From Aequorivita vladivostokensis (GTDB lineage: Bacteria; Bacteroidota; Bacteroidia; Flavobacteriales; Flavobacteriaceae), in the NCBI RefSeq assembly GCF_000952855.1, contig NZ_JSVU01000002.1:372001-436000 (forward strand): a stretch of DNA of 64,000 bases, in the 5' to 3' direction. Position 1 is the first letter of the stretch; every line of letters begins with the position of its first letter. The position numbers were made by a program, and so were the translations under genes. Shown piece by piece: positions 35,636 to 43,883 of the stretch. A model generated the notes under the pieces. The model was not told where the DNA came from and searched no databases. It saw only the letters and a program-made list of their open reading frames with translations.

Positions 35636-37015
35636 ATGTACGCAATTTTAGACATAGAGACGACGGGTGGAAAATACAATGAGGAAGGGATTACCGAAAT
35701 TGCAATTTACAAATTTGACGGTCACAAAATCGTGGACCAGTTTTCAAGTTTAATCAATCCCGAAAAGCCCATCCAGCCATTTGTTGTAAACCTAACGGGC
35801 ATTAATAATGAAATGCTCCGGCACGCGCCCAAGTTTTACGAAGTGGCCAAACGCATCATCGAAATTACCGATGGCTGTATTATGGTGGCGCACAATGCCC
35901 TTTTCGATAATAGAATCCTTACCACCGAATTTGACCGATTAGGCTACCCATTTGAAAAGGAAACCCTTTGCACGGTGGAGCTCGCAAAAAAGTTGATACC
36001 CGATATGCCTTCATACAGTTTGGGAAAATTGGTGCGCTCGTTGGGCATTCCGTTAAGCGACCGCCACCGCGCCCAGGGAGATGCAAAGGCTACCGTGGCA
36101 CTTTTTAAAATGTTGTTGGCAAAGGACACTTCCAAAGAAATAATTACGGAAACGCTCCGCAAAGACCCAAAACGGGAAATGGCGCCAAAACTTCTCGATA
36201 TTATTGAAAACGCACCTTCTGAAACGGGTGTGTATTATATGCACAACGAAGCGGGAAACATAATTTACATCGGCAAGAGCAGGAATATCCGAAAAAGGTT
36301 GATGCAGCATTTTACCAACGATAACCGGAAGTCAAAAAAAATCCAACGGGAAGTTAAAGCGGTCACTTTTGAAAAAACGGGGAATGAAATGATAGCGCTT
36401 TTGAAGGAGTTTGAAGAAATAAAACAAAACAGGCCGCTATTTAACCGATCGCTTCGGCATCCGGTTTTTACACATCAACTCACCTCTTTTGTTGACGAAA
36501 ACGGTTACATAAACCTAAAGATTGAAAAAGCGGACGGCAGAAAAAAGGCCATTTCTACGTTCAGTAATTATCAACAGGCAAAATCTGCACTTTTCAGAAT
36601 AACTGAGGAAAACCAACTGTGCCAAAAGCTTACGGGACTTTACGAGACCAAAAAACAGTGTTTCAATTATTCCATTAATGAGTGTTACGGAGCTTGTGTT
36701 AACAAGGAACCGGCTGCCGAATATAACAACCGCGTACAGGCATTTTTGGAGCAGCATGCCAATGAAAACCAAAACCTGCTAATCATAGACCGCGGACGGG
36801 ACGTGGAGGAACGCTCCGTGATTTTGATTGAAAACGGAAAATTCAAAGGCTATGGATTTTATAATTTGAATTATCAGATCAACAATCCCGAAATTCTAAA
36901 AAGCATTATCAACCCAATGCAGGACAGCCGTGACGTTCGGCATATTATTCAAAATTACCTTCGGAAGAATAAAGTGCTTAAAACCATAAACCTTTCTGTT
37001 AATAAAGTCAATTAA
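35636..37015 (+). CDS. DnaQ-like exonuclease fused to a GIY-YIG nuclease domain
   Basis: A 459-residue protein with two nuclease domains. The first, residues 1-165, is a DEDDh 3'-5' exonuclease like the proofreading subunit DnaQ: LDIETTG at 5-11, HNALFDNRIL and the final HRAQGDAKAT. The second starts at about 195 and is a GIY-YIG domain like that of UvrC/Cho: ETGVYYMHNEAGNIIYIGKS, RNIRKRLMQHF and a Glu within ALLKEFEEIK. The C-terminal part contains cysteines (KKQCFNYSINECYGACVN). Similar fusions in other bacteria are annotated as DNA polymerase III epsilon-like or excision nuclease-like; a role in DNA repair is inferred. Confidence 0.92.
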   Translation: MYAILDIETTGGKYNEEGITEIAIYKFDGHKIVDQFSSLINPEKPIQPFVVNLTGINNEMLRHAPKFYEVAKRIIEITDGCIMVAHNALFDNRILTTEFDRLGYPFEKETLCTVELAKKLIPDMPSYSLGKLVRSLGIPLSDRHRAQGDAKATVALFKMLLAKDTSKEIITETLRKDPKREMAPKLLDIIENAPSETGVYYMHNEAGNIIYIGKSRNIRKRLMQHFTNDNRKSKKIQREVKAVTFEKTGNEMIALLKEFEEIKQNRPLFNRSLRHPVFTHQLTSFVDENGYINLKIEKADGRKKAISTFSNYQQAKSALFRITEENQLCQKLTGLYETKKQCFNYSINECYGACVNKEPAAEYNNRVQAFLEQHANENQNLLIIDRGRDVEERSVILIENGKFKGYGFYNLNYQINNPEILKSIINPMQDSRDVRHIIQNYLRKNKVLKTINLSVNKVN

Positions 37016-37055
37016 GCTAAAAGTTGCTTATTTTTAGTCATTCAAAAAAATTATC

Positions 37056-37904
37056 TTGAAACCAACCAATAAAAAATCCTGGCGCTACAGGCTTCACGAA
37101 ATAATCTACGAAGCCGATACGCCTATGGGAAGGCTTTTCGACATTGTCCTCCTGATACTTATTCTGCTGAGCGTTGTGATCGTAATGCTGGAGAGCGTAC
37201 GTTCCATCGATTTGGAATACCACCGGTTGTTTTATATAATTGAATGGATTATAACCATTTTCTTTACCATTGAATATATCGCGCGCATCATCACCGTAAA
37301 AAAACCAAGGCACTATATTTTCAGTTTTTATGGAATTATTGACTTTCTTTCCACCATTCCGTTATATCTGTCGTTCATACTTGTGGGGAGCAATTATTTG
37401 CTTACCGTGCGGGCGTTGCGACTGTTGCGGGTTTTCAGAATTTTAAAGATAACGCGGTACATTGGCGAAGGCAACAAGTTGAAAAAGGCACTGATAGAAA
37501 GCCGCCCGAAAATCTTTATCTTCATATTTGCCGTTCTCATCGTAGCCATTATTGCCGGAACCCTTATGTATCTTATTGAAGGAGAGGAAAGCGGTTTCAA
37601 AAGTATTCCCGTGAGCGTATATTGGTGTATTGTAACCCTAACCACCGTAGGTTTTGGCGATATTGCGCCTGTTACTCCGGCCGGGCAGTTTTTGGCAACC
37701 ATCATAATGATTCTTGGGTATGGAGTTATCGCAGTGCCAACAGGAATTGTGAGCGCCCAATACTTAAGAAAGGCAAGTGATGATTACGTTCACGTAAATA
37801 CCCAATCTTGCAGAAATTGCGGGGCGCAACGACACAGAGACGATGCCAAATTTTGCCACAAGTGTGGGGACGAACTAAACCCAAAAAGTCACGTAGAAAC
37901 ATAA
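37056..37904 (+). CDS. Voltage-gated potassium channel with C-terminal zinc ribbon
   Basis: An inner-membrane ion channel of 282 residues with six transmembrane segments and a re-entrant pore. The S4 voltage sensor (RALRLLRVFRILKITR, about 119-134) carries Arg or Lys at every third position. The selectivity filter TVGFGD at 197-202 indicates potassium. After S6 the protein has a short cytoplasmic tail with four cysteines (252, 255, 267, 270: CRNCGAQ and FCHKCGDEL) that form a zinc ribbon. The start is TTG at 37056. Its stop codon overlaps the start of miaA (TAATG), so the two are translated together. Confidence 0.93.
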   Translation: MKPTNKKSWRYRLHEIIYEADTPMGRLFDIVLLILILLSVVIVMLESVRSIDLEYHRLFYIIEWIITIFFTIEYIARIITVKKPRHYIFSFYGIIDFLSTIPLYLSFILVGSNYLLTVRALRLLRVFRILKITRYIGEGNKLKKALIESRPKIFIFIFAVLIVAIIAGTLMYLIEGEESGFKSIPVSVYWCIVTLTTVGFGDIAPVTPAGQFLATIIMILGYGVIAVPTGIVSAQYLRKASDDYVHVNTQSCRNCGAQRHRDDAKFCHKCGDELNPKSHVET

Positions 37905-38821
37905 TGTCTTCAAAAAAGCCATTGTTAATATGTGTAGTGGGTGCTACCGCCATCGGCAAGACTTCCTTGGCCGTAAAACTTGCGCAGGCTTTTTCTACGG
38001 AAATCATTTCGGCAGATTCGCGGCAGTTTTTTAAGGAAATGACCATTGGCACTGCCGTTCCCAGCAAACAGGAATTAAGCGCCGCCCCGCACCATTTCAT
38101 TCAAAATAAAAGTATTTTTGAAGCGTATTCCGTAGGCGATTTTGAGCGGGATGCGATTGCGTTGTTGGAAAATCTTTTTAAAAAAAATCAAATCGTTATA
38201 ATGGTCGGCGGCTCTGGCCTTTATGTGGATGCCGTGGTGAAAGGTCTGGACAATTTTCCAAAAGTGCCTTCGGAAATAAGGGAACAGTTGAATCTGGAGT
38301 TAAATGAAAAGGGCCTTGAGGCACTACAAAATGAATTGAGGAATGCAGATCCCGTATATTTTGAGAAGGTGGATATCCAAAATCCTCACCGAGTAATTCG
38401 GGCTTTGGAAATCTATCGCGCCACCGGGAAACCATATTCGTCCTTCCTTAAAAAAGAAAATATACAAAGAGACTTCAATACTTTATTTATTGGTTTAACT
38501 GTCAATAGGGAAATAATCTACGAACGCATTAATCATCGGGTAGATACTATGATTAAGGAAGGGCTAATAGATGAGGCGAAATCGCTTTTTCAATACAAAG
38601 AAGAAAATGCACTGCAAACAGTGGGCTATCGCGAACTTTTTGAATATTTTGAGGGTAAAATTTCTTTGGAAGAAGCCATTTTAGAAATTAAAAAAAATAC
38701 GCGCAGATTTGCAAAACGCCAAAATACCTGGTTTAAAAAAAATGAGGCTATCCATTGGTTTGATTACGATACGGAGGTCTCGGAAATTATAAATTTTATA
38801 AATGAAAAAAACGCCCTTTAG
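37904..38821 (+). CDS. miaA: tRNA dimethylallyltransferase
   Basis: The enzyme that adds a dimethylallyl group to A37 of tRNAs reading codons starting with U. It has 305 residues from the ATG at 37904. Motifs are the P-loop GATAIGKTSLAVKLA, the catalytic-site region ISADSRQFFKEMTIGTA, and the conserved PHHFIQNKSIFEAYSVGDFE and VGGSGLYVDAVVKG. The larger frame beginning at 37808 overlaps the channel gene and is not used. A terminator overlaps its stop codon. Confidence 0.97.
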   Translation: MSSKKPLLICVVGATAIGKTSLAVKLAQAFSTEIISADSRQFFKEMTIGTAVPSKQELSAAPHHFIQNKSIFEAYSVGDFERDAIALLENLFKKNQIVIMVGGSGLYVDAVVKGLDNFPKVPSEIREQLNLELNEKGLEALQNELRNADPVYFEKVDIQNPHRVIRALEIYRATGKPYSSFLKKENIQRDFNTLFIGLTVNREIIYERINHRVDTMIKEGLIDEAKSLFQYKEENALQTVGYRELFEYFEGKISLEEAILEIKKNTRRFAKRQNTWFKKNEAIHWFDYDTEVSEIINFINEKNAL

Positions 38822-38833
38822 AGGCGTTTTTTT
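38805..38833. terminator. Hairpin terminator overlapping the miaA stop codon
   Basis: Ten-base arms (38805-38814 and 38823-38832) of AAAAAACGCC type; A and T runs on both sides make it usable from both directions, between miaA and the response regulator gene. Confidence 0.8.
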
Positions 38834-38853
38834 ACACTTATCTTAATCTGTAA

Positions 38854-39570
38854 TTAATTGTCAACTTCGCTCTTCACCACCAAACGGAATCCTTCGCCGT
38901 GAATATTGATGATTTCCACTCCATCGTCCTTGCTTAGATATTTACGCAATTTGGCAATGTAAACGTCCATACTACGGGAGGTAAAGTAGTTATCATCCCT
39001 CCAAATCTTGGTTAAGGCAAGCTCGCGCGGCATCAAGTCGTTTTTGTGCAGTGCCAAAAGCCGCAACAATTCGTTCTCCTTTGGAGAAAGTTTAATAGGT
39101 GTTTCCTTGTTATAGGTTAAGAATCGCAGTTTGGAATTTAGGTGGAAATTGCCAATCTGAAATTCAAATTGCTTGCTATCTGCAATAGAATCTGTAGCTT
39201 TCCTTTGAATGATTGCCTTAATTTTCATCAAAAGTACCTCGCTGTCAAAAGGCTTATTTAGGTAATCATCGGCCCCTACCTTGTACCCTTTAAGCACATC
39301 TTCCTTCATGGCCTTTGCGGTAAGGAAAATGATAGGCACATCCTCGTTTTTCTCCCGGATTTCCTTAGCCAATGTGAAGCCATCTTTATAAGGCATCATT
39401 ACATCTAGTATGCAAAGATCGAAATCATCCTTTTTAAATTTTTCAAAACCTTCCATCCCGTTTTTTGCGTGGGTTACGTTATAATCGTTCATGGCTAGGT
39501 AATCTTTTAATACTGTCCCAAAGTTGGGATCGTCTTCCACAAGAAGGATTTTTTTGTTTTCTGTTTCCAT
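38854..39570 (-). CDS. OmpR-type response regulator, RprY-like
   Basis: A 238-residue transcription regulator. The receiver domain (residues 1-125) has the acidic pair in LLVEDD, the phospho-accepting Asp in LCILDVMMPYKDG and the Lys in ADDYLNKPF. The C-terminal winged helix (about 140-235) has the OmpR features LSPKENELLRLLALHKND and RSMDVYIAKLRKYLS. It resembles RprY of Bacteroides. It begins 4 bases after the end of the sensor kinase gene, so the pair forms one operon. Targets cannot be told from the sequence. Confidence 0.93.
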   Translation of the reverse strand: METENKKILLVEDDPNFGTVLKDYLAMNDYNVTHAKNGMEGFEKFKKDDFDLCILDVMMPYKDGFTLAKEIREKNEDVPIIFLTAKAMKEDVLKGYKVGADDYLNKPFDSEVLLMKIKAIIQRKATDSIADSKQFEFQIGNFHLNSKLRFLTYNKETPIKLSPKENELLRLLALHKNDLMPRELALTKIWRDDNYFTSRSMDVYIAKLRKYLSKDDGVEIINIHGEGFRLVVKSEVDN

Positions 39571-39574
39571 AATT

Positions 39575-41134
39575 TTAAGATATTAAGTGTAGTTTTATAA
39601 TAAATGTGCTGCCTTTTCCTTTTTCGCTTTCTACGTAAATTTCGGCATCGTGATCATCCAAAATACGTTTTACATAGGCTAAACCAAGGCCATGCCCTTT
39701 AACATTATGTATGTCGCCGGTATGTTCGCGGTAAAATTTTTCAAAAATGCGTTTTTGCACGGGTTTGCTCATTCCCATACCCTGATCGCGGATTTTTAGG
39801 ATAATGCTATTCTTTACGTTTTCTGAATAGATATCTATCTTTGGTTCGTCTTCGGAATATTTTATTGCATTGTCAAGTATATTTACCAGAACATTGCTTA
39901 GGTGTGATTCATTAGCCAAGACGGTTGACTTGAGCGCCCCAAAATGCGTATGCACATATCCTCCCCTGTCTTCTATTATCAGGCTTACGTGCGAAATGGC
40001 ATCTTCAACTATATCCTGCAAATCCAGTCGCTCCTTGGGCAGATCGAGTTCGTTTTTTTCAAGTTTTGAAATTCGCAAAACATTTTCAACCTGTGCATTC
40101 ATCCGCCTATTTTCATCCCTTATCATTCCCAGATATCGATCCAAAAATTCCCTGTTGTCCTTTACCTTCGGATTTTTCAACGAATCCAACGCCAAATTAA
40201 TGGTCGCTATGGGAGTTTTGAACTCGTGGGTCATGTTGTTTATAAAATCACTTTTTATTTGTGATATCTGTCTCTGTTTATAAATTTGCGATATGGCACT
40301 GGAATATGCTAAAATTATCACCGCCGTAAAGACCAGTGAAAGGATAGCCATACCCAGAATACTATTAAGAACCAACTTTTCCTTTTCAGAAAAGTTTACA
40401 TACAGTTCATAATTATTGCTGTTTTCATTACCGAAAAGCGGAATTGTATAGGTGCTTTCTTCATTAAACTTAAAATCTTTGGAGCGTACCTTCGTTTCCA
40501 GATTGTTGCTATAAATGGCAAACTCAAATTTAGATTTTAACCCTCTTTCCTTTAGTTCCTTCGCTATTAGGCTTCTTATCTCCTCTGCGGTTACTCTTTT
40601 GTAGATAGGTACCATCGCAGTAACATTGCCTACAAAATCCTCAAATTGCTTACGTTCATAATCCTTCATTCTGGAGAAGGATTCTACCCTCGTATCTGTC
40701 GTGGTTATTCCGTCCAGCCCTTCAGAAATTTTTGTTTTTGTCTTTCTGCTGGTAAGTTTCCGGAACTGCACACTATCCATATCCGAATCGAATAGTCCCG
40801 TGGAGAGTTTATAATCCTGTTCTAAAATTCCATCGGTAAAAATGTAGGTTTCATTTGTGGCCTTATTTTGAATTCTATAAGCCAATTCGGTGAAACTTTG
40901 GTTGTCAGGAATTTGAATACTGTCCACATAAGCACTATAAACCTGATAATAGGCCTCGTTTTCCCTTAATTGAATTTCTTGGGCAACAGACAATAAAACT
41001 TGCTTGGAATTTATTGTGAACTGCTCTGCTTTTGTTCTATAAGCATTTGAAATCCAATATCCTTGAACGAAAACTATTCCCAATAATGAGAGGCTCATGA
41101 GCGCTATAAGCAATACGAATAGCTTTTTGTTCAT
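39575..41134 (-). CDS. Sensor histidine kinase, RprX-like
   Basis: An inner-membrane kinase of 519 residues, partner of the adjacent regulator. Two transmembrane helices (about 6-25 and 258-280) bracket a periplasmic sensor of some 230 residues without a recognised domain. The cytoplasmic part has the H-box MTHEFKTPIATINLALDSL, the N-box LVNILDNAIKYS and the G-boxes DQGMGMS and GHGLGLAYVKRIL. No clear HAMP domain lies between the second helix and the H-box. TACTTTTG lies just before the ATG (41139-41146), so its mRNA may lack a leader. Confidence 0.94.
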   Translation of the reverse strand: MNKKLFVLLIALMSLSLLGIVFVQGYWISNAYRTKAEQFTINSKQVLLSVAQEIQLRENEAYYQVYSAYVDSIQIPDNQSFTELAYRIQNKATNETYIFTDGILEQDYKLSTGLFDSDMDSVQFRKLTSRKTKTKISEGLDGITTTDTRVESFSRMKDYERKQFEDFVGNVTAMVPIYKRVTAEEIRSLIAKELKERGLKSKFEFAIYSNNLETKVRSKDFKFNEESTYTIPLFGNENSNNYELYVNFSEKEKLVLNSILGMAILSLVFTAVIILAYSSAISQIYKQRQISQIKSDFINNMTHEFKTPIATINLALDSLKNPKVKDNREFLDRYLGMIRDENRRMNAQVENVLRISKLEKNELDLPKERLDLQDIVEDAISHVSLIIEDRGGYVHTHFGALKSTVLANESHLSNVLVNILDNAIKYSEDEPKIDIYSENVKNSIILKIRDQGMGMSKPVQKRIFEKFYREHTGDIHNVKGHGLGLAYVKRILDDHDAEIYVESEKGKGSTFIIKLHLIS

Positions 41135-41138
41135 ACCT

Positions 41139-41146
41139 CAAAAGTA
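41139..41146 (-). promoter_or_regulatory. Promoter -7 element directly in front of the sensor kinase gene
   Basis: Minus strand TACTTTTG, matching TAnnTTTG, with only 4 bases to the ATG at 41134. This spacing would put the transcription start at the start codon. No -33 element was found at the usual distance. Confidence 0.35.
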
Positions 41147-41219
41147 AGATTTTAACATTTAGCCACTCGTCCATTTAACCAAATGTTAACAAAAGATGCA
41201 AATGCACTCTCTAGACCGT

Positions 41220-41795
41220 CTAAAGCAAGGCGTTATGGATTTCCGCCACGCGAATTTTCGTAGCTTTCAGGTCTTGGTTATCGATGATAATATCGGCCAA
41301 TTTCCGCTTTTCTTCATCGCTCCATTGATTGTCCATACGTTGCTCTATTTCAGCTATTGTAGATTTATCACGGGCCAAAAGACGCTCGATTCGCATGGAT
41401 TTTGGTGCGGTGACAAGAATGACCTTATCGCATTCCCTGTAAGCGCCATTTTCAAAAAGAATGGCGGCCTCCTTAATAACATAGGAAGAATTTTGTTTTG
41501 AGGCCCATTTTTTAAAATGTTCGGCGACTCTAGGATGGATTATTCCATTTACTGCCTGCAGCAATTGTTTATCATTGAAAATTTTATCGGCAACAAAAGC
41601 CCGGTTGAGGCCTTTTTCGGAATATGCTTTTTCACCGAGCAAAGCTATTAGTTCTCGACGAATAACTTTTGAAGTATTCATCAACTTTTTTGCTTCCACA
41701 TCTGCTATATATACGGGTACGCCTAACTGCGAAAACATTTTTGCCACAGTTGTTTTACCGCTCCCTATTCCGCCGGTAAGACCTATTATTTTCAT
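41220..41795 (-). CDS. coaE: Dephospho-CoA kinase
   Basis: The last enzyme of coenzyme A synthesis; it phosphorylates the ribose of dephospho-CoA. The protein has 191 residues with the P-loop LTGGIGSGKTTVAKMF, the substrate motif VYIADVEAKKLM, HPRVAEHFKKW and the lid region LLARDKSTIAEIEQRMDNQW. It follows the YbbR-like gene after 32 bases on the same strand, an arrangement I know from other Bacteroidetes. coaBC, another CoA gene, lies at 55.1-56.3 kb. Confidence 0.96.
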   Translation of the reverse strand: MKIIGLTGGIGSGKTTVAKMFSQLGVPVYIADVEAKKLMNTSKVIRRELIALLGEKAYSEKGLNRAFVADKIFNDKQLLQAVNGIIHPRVAEHFKKWASKQNSSYVIKEAAILFENGAYRECDKVILVTAPKSMRIERLLARDKSTIAEIEQRMDNQWSDEEKRKLADIIIDNQDLKATKIRVAEIHNALL

Positions 41796-41827
41796 TGAAT
41801 TAATATTTCGGCCATTATAACCATCGT

Positions 41828-42796
41828 TTATTTAAAGACCAAAAAGTCTATCTTCTTGGGTTCAAAAACCACGTTTTGTATATTCGAAGGCTTTTTTTCC
41901 AAAGTGGGCAGCATAAAATTTTCTTCCTTGTTTCTTTTGGAATAATCGCAAATAACCCTAAAATTTTCCTTTGAAATGTCAGCAAAGTCATTCACGGAAA
42001 CATCGAAAGAAACAGTAACATTTGGGGAAACAAGCTTAATGTCCATATCCGGCGGAAGGTTGATAACCTGCACTGGAAGAGTGAACTTGCCTTGGGAAAA
42101 TTCGGCTACCCGTAAGCTTATTGTCACTTTATCGGGCTTTATTGAAACTATCTCTTCATTATTGCTGGTTATCTTGATGGTTTTCGAAATGTCCTGGTCA
42201 ATATTCTCCAAAGAAATCTTCTCGGTTTTAATGCCCGCAATATTTTTCAGGCTTCCCGAAGGACCAGAAATTATAACGGAGTCTGGGGCGATCTTTAGAC
42301 TGTCCACTGGCTTAAACCCATCCTTAAAAGTAAATTTATGTTGCGGGATTACACGCACCTTCTTCAGTACAATCGGATCCAGTATTACCTTCAGCTCTTC
42401 GACCGAGAGATTTTTTACAGCCAAGTTTCGGTTGAAATTGGAAGATACCATTCGGTTCAGTTCATTTTTGGAAATCGTAAAGTGATCCTCCCCTTTGTCA
42501 TAATATTTGCCCACCGGCACATCGATCGTTGGCTTTTTAAATTTATAGAATAAAATCTCAAATCCGTTGGCTGTCAGATCAAAGGTTATGTCGCGCAGAT
42601 TGCCTTCAGACAACGCCGCTGTTTCGGGAATATTTTCATAGTGAATTTTTGCAAGCATAGTAGCGGTGAACTCCCTACTGAACTTGGTTAAAATCCAGAA
42701 AATAGTAGCGACCAATAAAAAGAAAAGAAACCGTTTTACTTTTAAATTCTTGTTTTTCTTTAAAAACCCTTTTGCCATATTCTTGTTTTTCGCCAT
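41828..42796 (-). CDS. YbbR-like (CdaR-like) domain membrane protein
   Basis: A 322-residue protein anchored by one N-terminal membrane segment (VKRFLFFLLVATIFWILTKF, about 20-39) after a lysine-rich start. The rest lies outside the cytoplasm and contains YbbR-type beta repeats, with recurring pieces such as DSVIISGPSGSLKNIAGIKT and KVTISLRVAEFSQGKFTLPV. In Firmicutes such a protein (CdaR) controls the diadenylate cyclase, but no cyclase gene is seen here. It lies 8 bases after the glycosyltransferase gene and 32 bases before coaE. Confidence 0.88.
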   Translation of the reverse strand: MAKNKNMAKGFLKKNKNLKVKRFLFFLLVATIFWILTKFSREFTATMLAKIHYENIPETAALSEGNLRDITFDLTANGFEILFYKFKKPTIDVPVGKYYDKGEDHFTISKNELNRMVSSNFNRNLAVKNLSVEELKVILDPIVLKKVRVIPQHKFTFKDGFKPVDSLKIAPDSVIISGPSGSLKNIAGIKTEKISLENIDQDISKTIKITSNNEEIVSIKPDKVTISLRVAEFSQGKFTLPVQVINLPPDMDIKLVSPNVTVSFDVSVNDFADISKENFRVICDYSKRNKEENFMLPTLEKKPSNIQNVVFEPKKIDFLVFK

Positions 42797-42804
42797 CTCT
42801 AAAT

Positions 42805-43806
42805 TTACTTAAAAAATAAAAAGGGAAATTGTTTCTGGGGATCTTTCTTCAGAAAATTGATGAAAAAAGTAGCCTTTGCGAATGCCATTCCATATCCAAA
42901 AAACTGGATAAATACGGCACCTATGGAAAGAACGCCAATATAGAAACTATTATTTCTTAAGGAAGAATCTATTAGGAGGACCAGAAGGTAAAAGCCCAGT
43001 GGGATTAAAAACAGCGATGAAAACACGATTGAAAACACGAGCGATAGCAATACAAATACTACAAAAAACGTAGGAAACCAGAAAGTGATTTTCGAGGCTG
43101 AAGGATGCCATCTGTTTAGGATAGGACGCACTAATCCAAACTTTTTAACCTGCAAGTAAAATTTTTCCCAAGAAATTCGGCGTTTGTGATATACAAATGC
43201 GTTGGGAAGAAAGGTAGTTTGGTATCCTGCCTTTAGAATTCGCTGTGAAAGATCGGGGTCCTCCCCTGGATGAATTTTGGAATAGCCACCCGTTTTCAAA
43301 AAAGCCTCTTTTGATATTCCCATATTAAAGCTTCGGGGCTCAAAGTTAGTTACGCTTTTCTTGCTTCCCCGGATACCGCCAGTGGTTAAAAAAGACGTCA
43401 TGGCGTAGTTAATTGCTTTCTGCAAAGGTGTAAAACTTTGATGGGCTGCATCTGCTCCACCAAAGCAGTGATAAAATTTTCTTTGAAGGAAATCATCTAC
43501 CGCGTTCAAATAATGTGGAGGCAGCAAACAGTCGGAATCTAGGATTATAAAATAGTTTCCCTTGGCGCGTTCCATTCCATAATTTCGAGAATTTCCGGGA
43601 CCTGAGTTTGCTTTAAAATAATATGAAATTTTGAGATTTTTGGAAAATTGGTCCACAATATCGCTTGCAGGTTCAGTAGATCCATCTTCTACAATTACAA
43701 TTTCATATTCCTTATCAAAATCCAAGTGCATGAAACTTTCCAGGAGTTCCCTAACCTCCTGGGGTCTGTTAAATACTGGGATTATAAAGGAATATTTAAT
43801 CTGCAT
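42805..43806 (-). CDS. Family 2 glycosyltransferase with C-terminal membrane segments
   Basis: A membrane-attached glycosyltransferase of 333 residues. The GT-A fold starts with YSFIIPVFNRPQEVRELLES; the nucleotide-sugar residues are in VEDGST and the metal-binding DxD-like motif in FIILDSDCLLPPHYL. A likely acceptor motif is GEDPDLSQRIL. The C-terminal 90 residues contain two or three membrane helices, so it probably works at the inner face of the membrane on a lipid-linked or surface glycan. Sugar and acceptor are unknown. It heads the series GT2-YbbR-coaE. Confidence 0.92.
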   Translation of the reverse strand: MQIKYSFIIPVFNRPQEVRELLESFMHLDFDKEYEIVIVEDGSTEPASDIVDQFSKNLKISYYFKANSGPGNSRNYGMERAKGNYFIILDSDCLLPPHYLNAVDDFLQRKFYHCFGGADAAHQSFTPLQKAINYAMTSFLTTGGIRGSKKSVTNFEPRSFNMGISKEAFLKTGGYSKIHPGEDPDLSQRILKAGYQTTFLPNAFVYHKRRISWEKFYLQVKKFGLVRPILNRWHPSASKITFWFPTFFVVFVLLSLVFSIVFSSLFLIPLGFYLLVLLIDSSLRNNSFYIGVLSIGAVFIQFFGYGMAFAKATFFINFLKKDPQKQFPFLFFK

Positions 43807-43825
43807 CGGGCAAAGTTAATCAAAT

Positions 43826-43860
43826 AAAAAAAGCCACCCACTTTCGTGGATGGCTTTTAA
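43826..43860 (-). terminator. Hairpin terminator of the first T9SS cargo gene
   Basis: Imperfect arms (about 43826-43840 and 43846-43858, one wobble pair) with A/T runs; on the minus strand it follows the gene ending at 43884. Confidence 0.75.
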
Positions 43861-43883
43861 AATGACTTAACAATTTTAAAATA

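Noticed and set aside
37808-37903. N-terminal extension of MiaA
   Set aside because: It lies within the zinc-ribbon end of the channel gene; the standard MiaA start is at 37904.
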